From Methylobacter sp. (GTDB lineage Bacteria; Pseudomonadota; Gammaproteobacteria; Methylococcales; Methylomonadaceae), in assembly GCA_030655535.1 (NCBI GenBank), contig JAURVK010000026.1, positions 1-51,284 on the forward strand: a stretch of DNA of 51,284 nt. The letters are read 5' to 3'. The position numbers and the translations under genes were made by a program. This document shows, piece after piece, positions 37,675 to 47,359 of this stretch. The notes beneath the pieces were generated by a model, which was not told the origin of the DNA, searched no databases, and saw nothing but the letters and a program-made list of their open reading frames with translations. Numbering within the stretch: the first letter of the stretch is position 1; each line of letters begins with the position of its first letter.

Positions 37675-40491
37675 ATGGAACAGTTTATCCCCGGCCAACG
37701 CTGGATTAGTAATACTGAGTCGGAGCTCGGTTTAGGTCTTATTCTCGATGTGGCGCACAAGCGGGTCACCGTGCTTTTTTTGGCTTGTGACGAAAAGCGT
37801 ATGTATGCGCAAGATAACGCGCCGTTAACGCGCGTCCGGTTTTCGGTAGGCGACGTTATCGAGTCGATTGACGAAGATAAAGTGACCGTCACCGGTTTAA
37901 CTGAGCACGACGGCTTGATTACTTATCAGGGCATAGACGAGTATGGACAGGAAGTTCAGCTGGATGAGGTTGAGCTGAATCATCACATTCAATTTAACAA
38001 GCCTCAGGATCGGTTGTTTATCGGGCAAGTCGATCCTTCCGCCTGGTTTTTGTTGCGCTATGAAACCTGGCTTAGATTGCAACAGCATCAGCAATCGCCG
38101 GTTAAAGGCTTGCTGGGCGGCCGTGCATCGCTGATTCCGCATCAGTTGTTTATTGCCCATGAATCGGCTAACCGGTCGGCACCCAGAATTATGCTGGCCG
38201 ATGAAGTGGGCTTGGGAAAAACGATTGAAGCCGGTTTGATTTTGCACCACCGGCTGATTAACGGCTTGAGCAACCGGGTGTTGATTATCGTACCGGAAAC
38301 GCTGTTGCATCAATGGTTGGTTGAAATGCTGCGGCGGTTTAACCTGCGTTTTAGTATTTTTGACGAGGCGCGCTGCCTCGATACTTATGCTGAAGACGAC
38401 ATGCTTGCTGAAGCGGGTGAAGCTGATGCAGAAGCCGATAACCCGTTCTTAACCGAACAACTGATTCTATGCAGTCAGGGCTTTTTTTCCAATTATCCGC
38501 GTCGCCAACAACAGGCTATAGCAGCGGGTTGGGATATGGTGATTGTCGACGAAGCGCACCATCTGGAATGGAGCGAACAAGCGCCCAGTCCCGACTATCT
38601 GTTTGTCGAACAGCTTGGGGCTATCTCCCCCAGTCTTATCTTATTGACCGCTACGCCGGAGCAACTGGGCAAGGAAAGTCATTTTGCCCGATTAAGATTG
38701 CTCGATCCCGACCGGTTTTACAGTTTTGCCGCTTTTGTCGAAGAAGAGCGCTTGTTTGAGCCGGTGGCTAACGCGGCCAAGTTGTTGCTGGCAGATACAG
38801 CGTTGAATGAAGAGGCGCAGCAACATTTAACTGCGCTGCTGAAAGATGACAACGTCGACGGCTTGCTGAAAAACCTGAACGATTCTGAACAATCGGCGGC
38901 GGCGCGAGATGCGCTGGTTAATGTGCTGCTCGATCATCATGGCACCGGGCGGATTTTATTTAGAAATTCGCGGCAAACCGTGCAGGGCTTTCCAGAGAGG
39001 GAGCGTTACGGCTATGCCTTAAGCGGGCAAGCAAATGCCGACGACTTGCAACAAGACCCGCGCTATTTGTGGCTGGTGGACAAGGTTAAACAGTTGACTG
39101 GCGATAAAGCTTTGGTGATCTGTAAGCAGGCGCAAACTGCGATTGATTTGGAGCAAGCTTTGAAAAACCGCGCCGGTATCGCGTCGGCGGTGTTTCATGA
39201 GGGCATGAGCATTATCGAGCGCGACCGGGCGGCAGCTTATTTTGCCGATCCGGAAAGTGCGGCGCGGCTATTGATTTGTTCTGAAATCGGCAGTGAGGGC
39301 CGGAATTTTCAGTTTGTGCATCATTTGATTCTGTTGGATTTGCCGACCAATCCCGATTTATTGCAGCAACGTATCGGCCGTCTGGATCGTATCGGACAGA
39401 AACATATTATCCAGATTCATGTGCCGTATCTGGAGCATACCGATAATGCGGTGTTGTATCGTTGGTACGATGAAGGCCTGAATGCGTTTGCCTGCAACAG
39501 TTCATCGGCCCAACGGGTTGCGGATATTTTGCATGATGAGCTGGCGGCGGTTTTGGATAGTGGTAGCCCAGCAGATATTGACGCCCTTATCGCCAAGACC
39601 CAAGCGCTCGGTGCCGAACTTGAAGCGCAAATGCATAACGGTCGCGATCAATTGCTGGAGTTGAATTCCTGTCGCAAGGAATTGGCCGATGAACTGATCG
39701 GGCAGATGAGTGCCTACGAGAAGGAAGGTGTGCTTTGGCCTTATATGGAAGATGTCTTTGAATGTTACGGCGTGGATACCGAGTTCCATTCGCCGGATTG
39801 CTTTATTATTCGTCCCAGCGGTCATTTGCGTGTTTCGCATTTCCCCGGATTAACGGAAGACGGCATGACCATCACCGTTGACCGGCAGATTGCTCTGGCG
39901 CGGGAAGATATGCAGTTCATGACTTGGGAACATCCGTTGGTTACCGCGTCCATGGATATGGTGCTGTCCTCTGAGACCGGCAACGCCGCGATCAGTGTGA
40001 TCAAGCATAGCGATCTGAAAGCCGGACAGTTTTTTCTGGAGTGTTTGTTTATTGTTGAATGTAGCGCGCCTGCCGAATTACAAATTGGACGGTTTCTGCC
40101 GCCTACCCCGATTCGGGTATTGATCGATCAAAATCAAAAGGATGTCAGTGCGGACATCGAGCACCGCGACTTGGTTGAAGCCGGTATCAAATTTGATAAA
40201 CACCGAATTATTGCCTTTTTGAACAGTCAAAGGCCGTATATTATCAATATATTGGGCGTGGCTGAGCAAAAAGCCAAAGCCGATATGCAAGCGTTAGTCG
40301 ATCAGGCGACTCAAGCGATGTTGGAATCGCTAAGCAATGAGATAAAGCGTCTGGTCAGATTGAAAAAAGTGAATCCTAGTATTAGGGCCGAAGAAATCGA
40401 GCAACTAAAGGATATGACCATGTTGGCGCATGAAAATATCCAGGCCGCGCAGTTAAGACTGGATGCGGTGAGGTTTGTGATTACCAGTTGA
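37675..40491 (+). CDS. rapA: RNA polymerase-associated ATPase RapA (SWI2/SNF2)
   Basis: FIPGQRWISNTESELGLGLI, LADEVGLGKTIEAGLILH, VDEAHHLEW, IGSEGRNFQFVHHLILLDLPTNPDLLQQRIGRLDRIGQ. Confidence 0.96.
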   Translation: MEQFIPGQRWISNTESELGLGLILDVAHKRVTVLFLACDEKRMYAQDNAPLTRVRFSVGDVIESIDEDKVTVTGLTEHDGLITYQGIDEYGQEVQLDEVELNHHIQFNKPQDRLFIGQVDPSAWFLLRYETWLRLQQHQQSPVKGLLGGRASLIPHQLFIAHESANRSAPRIMLADEVGLGKTIEAGLILHHRLINGLSNRVLIIVPETLLHQWLVEMLRRFNLRFSIFDEARCLDTYAEDDMLAEAGEADAEADNPFLTEQLILCSQGFFSNYPRRQQQAIAAGWDMVIVDEAHHLEWSEQAPSPDYLFVEQLGAISPSLILLTATPEQLGKESHFARLRLLDPDRFYSFAAFVEEERLFEPVANAAKLLLADTALNEEAQQHLTALLKDDNVDGLLKNLNDSEQSAAARDALVNVLLDHHGTGRILFRNSRQTVQGFPERERYGYALSGQANADDLQQDPRYLWLVDKVKQLTGDKALVICKQAQTAIDLEQALKNRAGIASAVFHEGMSIIERDRAAAYFADPESAARLLICSEIGSEGRNFQFVHHLILLDLPTNPDLLQQRIGRLDRIGQKHIIQIHVPYLEHTDNAVLYRWYDEGLNAFACNSSSAQRVADILHDELAAVLDSGSPADIDALIAKTQALGAELEAQMHNGRDQLLELNSCRKELADELIGQMSAYEKEGVLWPYMEDVFECYGVDTEFHSPDCFIIRPSGHLRVSHFPGLTEDGMTITVDRQIALAREDMQFMTWEHPLVTASMDMVLSSETGNAAISVIKHSDLKAGQFFLECLFIVECSAPAELQIGRFLPPTPIRVLIDQNQKDVSADIEHRDLVEAGIKFDKHRIIAFLNSQRPYIINILGVAEQKAKADMQALVDQATQAMLESLSNEIKRLVRLKKVNPSIRAEEIEQLKDMTMLAHENIQAAQLRLDAVRFVITS

Positions 40492-40527
40492 TGTTATTTT
40501 CGGTCCACGAAAAACACGAAAAATAAT

Positions 40528-40632
40528 CGTTCCCACGCTCCGGCGTGGGAACGGATCTGGCAACGCTCCAGCGTTGCCAATCGTGACGCCGGAGCGTCAC
40601 TAGCTGCATTCCCACGCTGGAGCGTGGGAACG
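40528..40632. repeat. Array of four consecutive hairpin palindromes
   Basis: cgttcccacgctccggcgtgggaacg (40528-40553); ggcaacgctccagcgttgcc (40559-40578); gtgacgccggagcgtcac (40583-40600); attcccacgctggagcgtgggaacg (40608-40632). Confidence 0.92.
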
Positions 40633-40647
40633 ATGTGTGTATAAATT

Positions 40648-41481
40648 ATGATAAATATCGGCAAAATAAATAAGCTGAATGTAGTTAAACAACAAGGTGC
40701 TGATGTCTATCTTGATGACGGAACCTCGGGAAAAGTGCGGCTGGCGGACAGAAGACTGCCCGCAAACTGCCAGGTTGGTGATAGCCTGGACGTATTTGTT
40801 TACGTGGATTCGGAAGGCCATCTGGCCGCCACCAGCAAAAAGCCCTTGGCCGAAGTGGGCGATATAGCCTGGATGAAAGTGGTGTCGCTCAATTATGTGG
40901 GTGCATTCCTGGAGTGGGGACTGCCTAAAGATTTGCTGGTGCCTTTTAGCGAACAATACCATGAGATGGAAGTAGGGCGGTCTTATTTGGTTAAGGTGTT
41001 TCTCGACGAGCAAAACCGCATTGCGGCAACCACCAAGATTGATAAATTACTCAGCGATGAATCGGTCGATTTTGAAGTCGGCCAAAAAGTGTCGCTGATC
41101 ATCGCCGATGCTTCCGATCTGGGTATTAAAGCCATTATCAATAACAGCCATTGGGGCATGTTGTATCAAAACGAGTTGTATCAGCCGGTCAGAAAAGGCC
41201 AGAAATTGGACGGTTACATTAAGCAGATAAGGGAAGATCGCAAGATTGACCTGAGTTTGCACCAGCCGGGATACGCTAAGGTTGTGTCGTTGACCGACAG
41301 TATTATAGCCAAACTGAAAGCCAATAACGGCGAGTTGATGCTGAGCGATAAAAGCCCGCCGGAAGCCATTTATGCGGCATTCGGGGTCAGTAAAAAAGTA
41401 TTCAAACAGGCCATCGGCGCGTTATACAAGCAACAATTAATCACTGTTGATAAAAATGGAATTAAGCTTGTTAATCCGTAG
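40648..41481 (+). CDS. S1 RNA-binding domain protein, CvfB-like
   Basis: DDGTSGKVRLADRRLPANCQVGDSLDVFVYVDSEGHLAATSKKP; C-terminal winged-helix-like FGVSKKVFKQAIGALYKQQLI. Confidence 0.88.
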   Translation: MINIGKINKLNVVKQQGADVYLDDGTSGKVRLADRRLPANCQVGDSLDVFVYVDSEGHLAATSKKPLAEVGDIAWMKVVSLNYVGAFLEWGLPKDLLVPFSEQYHEMEVGRSYLVKVFLDEQNRIAATTKIDKLLSDESVDFEVGQKVSLIIADASDLGIKAIINNSHWGMLYQNELYQPVRKGQKLDGYIKQIREDRKIDLSLHQPGYAKVVSLTDSIIAKLKANNGELMLSDKSPPEAIYAAFGVSKKVFKQAIGALYKQQLITVDKNGIKLVNP

Positions 41482-41546
41482 GTTGGGTTGATGCCGTTCT
41501 AACCCAACGATCATGGCTTGGAGCCATCCAGGAACATGAAAGTCGG

Positions 41547-41589
41547 TTGTGGGAGCGACGCCTACGTTGCGACGAGGGCATCGCTCCTG
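41547..41589. repeat. Palindromic repeat related to 2893-2940
   Basis: ttgtgggagcgacgcctacgttgcgacgagggcatcgctcc. Confidence 0.8.
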
Positions 41590-41881
41590 AGAAATTTGTT
41601 TTCTCGTCCACGCGGGAGAGTTGAGAGTGACGGCATGCAGAGCCACACATTCTGGTTTCCACGCTTCTGCTGCGTGGTAACCTGTGTCGACTTGCAAGTC
41701 CTATGCATTCCCACGCGGGAGCGTGAGAATGCAGTTACCCCGGCCCGATCGTATGACATAGGCTATTCACACTGTCCCGCTTTAAATTGGTAGCCTGCAG
41801 GTCAGCAGGAGTTGATTGAGGTGATTCGAGCGTGGTGAGGTGCTCGGGAAGCAGGAGCTTCCAAGACCGGATTCCCAAGCT

Positions 41882-42049
41882 GGAGAGACTGTGAAAGTAT
41901 TATCCAAATCGAGCTGAAAAAATGTTTTACCACAGAGAATACGAAGGACACGGAGAAAATAACAGCATTAATTCAAGGCATTAAAAACTTCGTGCTCTCC
42001 GTGTTCTTCGTGGTTATTTTCTGAATACGAATACTTTCACAGTCTCTCC
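41882..42049. mobile_element. 168-bp MITE-like element with 20-bp perfect TIRs, copy 1
   Basis: ggagagactgtgaaagtatt ... aatactttcacagtctctcc. Flanked by halves of a ttcccacgct/gcgtgggaa palindrome. Near-identical copy at 51141. Confidence 0.92.
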
Positions 42050-42337
42050 CGCGTGGGAACCCATACTGACTCTGTATGTCGTTATGCTTCCGGTATGCAT
42101 TCCCACGCGGAAGCGTGGAAACGAGGAATTGGGCAATAACGGCAAGTTGCTTGCCGAATTTGAAGCATGTGCATCCAAGCCTCTGCCGGCTAAGCAAAGT
42201 CTTTCCTGCCTGTTTCTTTATGAAAATGCACGATCAAATCTGGTAAAATTCCCACAGAAGAAATTGCATCTGTTTTAGTTTTTTCCGTCCATACAAAACC
42301 CTAAACAAACAAGGTTATAACACTGAGAGAAAATGCC

Positions 42338-42553
42338 ATGAAATTCAACCCCTGTATCGATAAATGTACTTACGAAGGAACTCACTGTGAAGGTTGCGGC
42401 CGAACACACGTTGAAATTGCAGGAACTAAAAAGATAGTCATGGCCTTAGTCGATTTTGCCCAAGAGCAGGCGTATGAAAATATCGATGATTTTGTCAACG
42501 CTGTCGGGCAAAGCGCCCTTAAAAAACTAAACAAAGCGGCTGCTGAAAAATAA
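42338..42553 (+). CDS. DUF1289-family small Cys-rich protein
   Basis: NPCIDKCTYEGTHCEGCGRTHVEI pattern. Confidence 0.8.
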   Translation: MKFNPCIDKCTYEGTHCEGCGRTHVEIAGTKKIVMALVDFAQEQAYENIDDFVNAVGQSALKKLNKAAAEK

Positions 42554-42574
42554 TGGCTATAGGCTAAAATATTT

Positions 42575-42847
42575 ATGACAACTCCCGAAATTTTTGGCTA
42601 TTTAGCCGCGACACTGACTACCGCCTCATTTGTACCTCAGGCAATATTGACGATAAAAACAAGGGATACCGCCTCCCTTTCATTGGGCATGTACAGCACT
42701 TTTACCTTGGGCGTGTTATGTTGGCTTATTTACGGAATCCATCTTTGCGATAAGGCAATTATCCTAGCAAACGCAATAACACTGCTGTTGGCCGCATCAA
42801 TACTGTTCTTCAAGATTTACAATATGACGCTCAAGAAAAAAACATAA
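42575..42847 (+). CDS. SemiSWEET / PQ-loop (MtN3) sugar transporter
   Basis: 90 aa, 3 TM, GYLAATLTTASFVPQAILTIKTRDTASLSLGMYSTFTLGVLCWLIYGI. Confidence 0.92.
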   Translation: MTTPEIFGYLAATLTTASFVPQAILTIKTRDTASLSLGMYSTFTLGVLCWLIYGIHLCDKAIILANAITLLLAASILFFKIYNMTLKKKT

Positions 42848-43125
42848 TCATTATTTGATTTTTTGTTAGATTTTCTGCTCTGTTATCGACCCATAATTAA
42901 CCTTGGGGCGATAGTAAAACCATCTCCTTACACACCGATTAATTGATCGGTACGGATTTATTCTTTGCTGCTCCTTGCACAAAAAGTTTGTAAGGAATGC
43001 GTATCGTCCCCGACTGATTAGGAGCCTGCCCGAGAATAGAGAACCTACTGCATTGTTGCAGCCCAACGAACTGCGAACAGGTTTCCGCCATTTACGGCGA
43101 CATTTGGTTTCCCCAAGGATTAATC

Positions 43126-44088
43126 ATGCACGATACCCGCCCCCTCCTACTGGCCAACAGCGACTTTCCGTCCATTTCTCGCAAACCGCTGGAAATCCTG
43201 CAAGTCAATCTTGGCTATCTGTGCAACCTCAGTTGCGTACATTGTCATGTCAACGCCGGGCCGAAACGCACCGAAATGATGAGTCTGGAAACGCTGGATC
43301 AGGTGTTGGCATTGGCGCAGGCGGCCAATATTCATACCTTGGATTTAACCGGCGGCGCTCCGGAAATGCACCCGAATTTTCGCTATCTGGTAAAGGCGGC
43401 ACGCGACCGGGGGATTAAGGTCGTCGATCGCTGTAATCTGACCATACTGGAAGATGAGCATTATGTCGGCTTGGCCGAATTTCTGGCCGATCAGCAGGTC
43501 GAAATTATCGCTTCTCTGCCCTGTTATCTGGAAGAAAATGTCGACAAACAGCGCGGCAAGGGCGTGTTTAAAGTCAGCCTGAACGCCTTGCAGCGCCTGA
43601 ATCTATTGGGTTATGGTCGGCAAGACAGTCTGTTGCAGCTTAATCTGGTTTTCAATCCGCAAGATGCGGTATTGCCGCAGGATCAACAATCCCTGGAACA
43701 ATCCTATAAAGAGTATTTACAACAACAATACGGCATCGTTTTTAACCGTCTCTATGCCCTCGTCAACATGCCGATCCAGCGTTTCGGCAGCATGCTGGTC
43801 AGTCAGGGACGGTTTGACGCCTATTTAGACTTATTGCGCAGCAATTTTCGCGAGGACAATCTTACCCGGCTGATGTGTCTTAATGCGCTGAGCATCGATT
43901 GGCAGGGTTATGTTTACGATTGCGACTTTAACCAAATGCTGTCCATGCCGCTGGGGGCAACGACAAAGCCGCGTGTGCATATCGGCGATCTAACCCTGAA
44001 CACTTTGAACGGTTCGGCAATTGCCACTGCGGCACATTGCTACGGTTGCACGGCAGGACAAGGCAGCAGTTGCGGCGGCGCTTTATAG
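43126..44088 (+). CDS. ArsS-like radical SAM/Cys-rich (DUF3641) protein
   Basis: LGYLCNLSCVHCHVNAGPKRTEMM, DLTGGAPEMHPNFRYL, Cys-rich C-terminus AAHCYGCTAGQGSSCGGAL. Confidence 0.92.
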   Translation: MHDTRPLLLANSDFPSISRKPLEILQVNLGYLCNLSCVHCHVNAGPKRTEMMSLETLDQVLALAQAANIHTLDLTGGAPEMHPNFRYLVKAARDRGIKVVDRCNLTILEDEHYVGLAEFLADQQVEIIASLPCYLEENVDKQRGKGVFKVSLNALQRLNLLGYGRQDSLLQLNLVFNPQDAVLPQDQQSLEQSYKEYLQQQYGIVFNRLYALVNMPIQRFGSMLVSQGRFDAYLDLLRSNFREDNLTRLMCLNALSIDWQGYVYDCDFNQMLSMPLGATTKPRVHIGDLTLNTLNGSAIATAAHCYGCTAGQGSSCGGAL

Positions 44089-44100
44089 ATAACAGCCTGA

Positions 44101-44778
44101 ATGAAGCCTCAACTCAGCATTATCATCCCTGTCGTCAACGAGGCCGGACACCTTGCCGCCAAACTGCAAGCCTTGCAAGTGTTGCGAAACCGTTGTCAAT
44201 TGCTGCTGGTCGATGGCGGTAGCGACGACGGCAGTGCGCAGATTGCCGAACCGCTGGTCGATCAAGTATTACCCAGTCCTCGCGGTCGAGCCCAGCAGAT
44301 GAATTGCGGCGCGGCGGGGGCTCAAGCCGATGTGCTGTTGTTTTTACATGCCGACACCCGCTTACCGGATAACGCCGTAAACCTGATAATACAGGCAATT
44401 GATAATGGCTACCACTGGGGGCGATTCGATGTCAGCTTCGACAATACGCAGCCGATATTCCGGCTGATCGCCTTTATGATGAACCGGCGTTCGCGGCTAA
44501 CCGGCATCGCCACCGGCGATCAGGCCTTATTCATGACACGCCAGGCTTTTCAGGCTGTTGCCGGATTTCCCGACATCGCACTGATGGAAGATATTGCCGT
44601 CAGTACGCGCCTGAAAAAGTTGGGCAGACCTTGCTGTATTGACGCCAAGGTCGTCACCTCGGCGCGTCGCTGGCAGCAACAGGGGGTTTTCAAAACCATC
44701 TTGCTGATGTGGCTGCTACGGCTTCGTTATTTTTTCGGTGCCGACCCCAACGATCTGGCAGCCCGTTATTACCGATGA
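44101..44778 (+). CDS. TIGR04283-type family 2 glycosyltransferase
   Basis: LSIIIPVVNEAGHLAAKLQAL, LLVDGGSDDGSAQIA, GRAQQMNCGAAGAQADVLLFLHADTRLP. Confidence 0.9.
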   Translation: MKPQLSIIIPVVNEAGHLAAKLQALQVLRNRCQLLLVDGGSDDGSAQIAEPLVDQVLPSPRGRAQQMNCGAAGAQADVLLFLHADTRLPDNAVNLIIQAIDNGYHWGRFDVSFDNTQPIFRLIAFMMNRRSRLTGIATGDQALFMTRQAFQAVAGFPDIALMEDIAVSTRLKKLGRPCCIDAKVVTSARRWQQQGVFKTILLMWLLRLRYFFGADPNDLAARYYR

Positions 44779-44836
44779 GCCATCCGTTTCCCGACAGCGT
44801 AAGCGGCCGTTCAAAAGTCTTTTCACATTTCTTATT

Positions 44837-44999
44837 CACCACGAAGAGCACGGACGACTGCAAGGACAGATATTTGCTCCTGCAATATCTGCATTCACCA
44901 CATCCATGTGGTTTATGCAGGAGGTAGAGCAATGCAGGAGCAATTGCCGAGAACACGAAGTTACTGCTTTTCTTCGTGATCTTCGTGTCCTCCGTGGTA
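44837..44999. repeat. Composite repeat: ccacgaagagcacgga-type repeat interrupted by a gacagatatttgctcctgca-type repeat
   Basis: Outer arms caccacgaagagcacgga / tccgtggta. Interior 44865-44925 matches 13733-13826. Confidence 0.75.
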
Positions 45000-45209
45000 A
45001 ATATTTTTTTCGCTTTGTTAAAAAACTTTCGGTTTCCTACTTACTGCTGATCTTCTGTAAAGCTCCGGTAACCGGTCAGGTCGAAATCCGCCTGCTTTGC
45101 TTGCTCACCGGCAACATAACGAATTCCAAAAACCCGAATCCTGCCTGCCAAAATTAGGTATGATAAAAATCGGAATGAGAAAACCTTTCACCCTCTAAAT
45201 TAATATGGA

Positions 45210-47351
45210 ATGGACATGACAGGTAAAACAAATTCACTTTATTTACTGCTGATTAGTGTTCACGGCTTAATTCGCGGGCATGATCTGGAACTGGGTCGCG
45301 ACGCCGACACCGGCGGTCAGACCAAATATGTCGTCGACCTGGCCAAGGCTTTAGCGCAACAAAAAGCGGTCGCCCGCGTTGACTTGGCAACCCGTGAGCT
45401 TATCGATCCCGCAATCAGCCCCGATTACGCCAATCCTTGCGAACAGCTCAGCGAACAAGCCCGCATTATTCGCATTACTGCGGGGCCGGACGGTTATCTT
45501 AAAAAAGAGGAACTTTGGGATTATCTGGATATTTTTACCGATAATCTGCTGCACTGGCTAAACCTGCAACCGCGAATGCCGGATATACTGCACAGCCATT
45601 ACGCCGATGCCGGTTATGTCGGCATGCGCTTGTCGCATCTTACCGGTATCCCGTTGGTTTTTACCGGACATTCATTAGGCAGGGACAAACGCAGCCGGTT
45701 GCTGGCGATGGGGCTTAACAGCGGAGTGCTGGAGCAGCGCTATAACGTCTCGCGTCGCATTAATGCCGAAGAGGATGTGCTCGCCACTGCGGATCTGGTA
45801 ATTACCAGCACCCGCAATGAAATCGCCGAGCAGTATGAGCTGTATGATTATTATCATCCTGAACGCATGGTAGTGGTGCCGCCGGGTACCGATCTGGAAC
45901 AATTCCATCCGGCGGATGGCCAAGTTGATGCCGTTCCGTTTAAACGCTGTCTGAAACATTTTTTAAAACATCCGAAAAAACCGATGATACTTGCGCTGTC
46001 GCGGCCCGATGAGCGCAAGAATATCGTGTCGCTGGTACAAGCTTACGGTGAATCAACCGAATTGCAGGCCTTGGCCAATCTGGTCATCGTCGCCGGTAAT
46101 CGGGACGATATTCGCGAAATGGACGAGGGCGCACAATCGGTATTGACCGAAATCCTGTTATTGGCGGATTGCTATGATCTCTACGGGCGCGTCGCCATTC
46201 CCAAACACCATAACCAGGAAGAAGTGCCGGATATTTACCGGCTGGCCGCGCTGTCAAAAGGAGTGTTCGTTAATCCTGCGTTGACTGAGCCGTTCGGTTT
46301 GACGCTGCTGGAGGCTGCGGCCTGCGGTGTGCCGCTGATAGCCACTGAAAATGGCGGGCCGGTGGATATTATCGGTAATTGTCATAACGGTTTGTTAGTC
46401 GATCCCCTGGATACCCAGGCTATTGCTCAAGCGTTGTTAGCGATCCTCAAAAATCCGAAGCAATGGCAGACTTTCTCTCAAAACGGTTTGAAAAATGTCA
46501 GTAAATTTTATTCCTGGCAGGCCCATGCCAAGAGTTATTTAAAAAAAATCAAGCCCTTGCTTGAACAGCAAACCTCAATTCATAAAATAAAGCGCGAACC
46601 CAACCCGTTGCGTTACCAAAACCGCGCTATTTTTACCGACATCGATCAGAGTCTGCTCGGCAATGCCGAAGGATTGCAGAAATTTGCCCAGCATCTGCGC
46701 ACTCAGCGTAAAAATGTCTTTTTCGGCATTGCGACCGGGCGCAGGCTGGATACTGCGTTAGCCATCCTGAAGAAAAACGGCCTACCGGCGCCGGATGTAT
46801 TGATAACCAGTCTGGGTACGGAAATTTACTATACCCCGCATATTACCGCCGATACCGCCTGGGCCCGGCATATCGACCACCACTGGAATCCTAAAGCCAT
46901 ACGCCGGATTTTAACCGAAATTCCGGGTTTGGTTTTACAGCCGAAAAGCGAACAAAGCCGTTTCAAAATTTCCTACCATTACGATACTGAACGTGCGCCC
47001 AGTCCTGATGAAATCAACGCCCTGTTGCGACAGGAAGATCAGGCAGTCAATGCCCATCAGGCCTTTGGGCAATTTTTCGATATTGTCCCGATACGCGCTT
47101 CCAAAGGTCTGTCCCTGCGCTATTTTGCCCAGCAATGGAATATTCCGTTGGAACGCATATTGGTTGCCGGCGGTTCGGGCGCCGATGAAGATATGATGCA
47201 AGGTAACACCCTGGCTGTGGTCGTTGCCAACCGGCATAGGGAAGAGCTGTCGCAACTGTATGAACCGGAGCGGATTTATTTTGCCGAACAACCGCATGCA
47301 TTGGGCATTATTGAAGCCATAGAACATTACGATTTTTTCAATAACGCCTGA
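45210..47351 (+). CDS. sps: Sucrose-phosphate synthase with C-terminal SPP-like HAD domain
   Basis: SVHGLIRGHDLELGRDADTGGQTKYVVDLAKAL, EPFGLTLLEAAACGVPLIATENGGPVDI, C-terminal FTDIDQSLLGN. Confidence 0.95.
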   Translation: MDMTGKTNSLYLLLISVHGLIRGHDLELGRDADTGGQTKYVVDLAKALAQQKAVARVDLATRELIDPAISPDYANPCEQLSEQARIIRITAGPDGYLKKEELWDYLDIFTDNLLHWLNLQPRMPDILHSHYADAGYVGMRLSHLTGIPLVFTGHSLGRDKRSRLLAMGLNSGVLEQRYNVSRRINAEEDVLATADLVITSTRNEIAEQYELYDYYHPERMVVVPPGTDLEQFHPADGQVDAVPFKRCLKHFLKHPKKPMILALSRPDERKNIVSLVQAYGESTELQALANLVIVAGNRDDIREMDEGAQSVLTEILLLADCYDLYGRVAIPKHHNQEEVPDIYRLAALSKGVFVNPALTEPFGLTLLEAAACGVPLIATENGGPVDIIGNCHNGLLVDPLDTQAIAQALLAILKNPKQWQTFSQNGLKNVSKFYSWQAHAKSYLKKIKPLLEQQTSIHKIKREPNPLRYQNRAIFTDIDQSLLGNAEGLQKFAQHLRTQRKNVFFGIATGRRLDTALAILKKNGLPAPDVLITSLGTEIYYTPHITADTAWARHIDHHWNPKAIRRILTEIPGLVLQPKSEQSRFKISYHYDTERAPSPDEINALLRQEDQAVNAHQAFGQFFDIVPIRASKGLSLRYFAQQWNIPLERILVAGGSGADEDMMQGNTLAVVVANRHREELSQLYEPERIYFAEQPHALGIIEAIEHYDFFNNA

Positions 47352-47359
47352 GTGACGAA

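Noticed and set aside
41505-42130. ORFs 41437-41697, 41518-41793, 41562-41759, 41973-42197 and 42084-42278
   Set aside because: They are composed largely of palindromic/MITE repeat sequence (ttcccacgcg..., ccacagagaatacgaag...), so the open frames are likely incidental.
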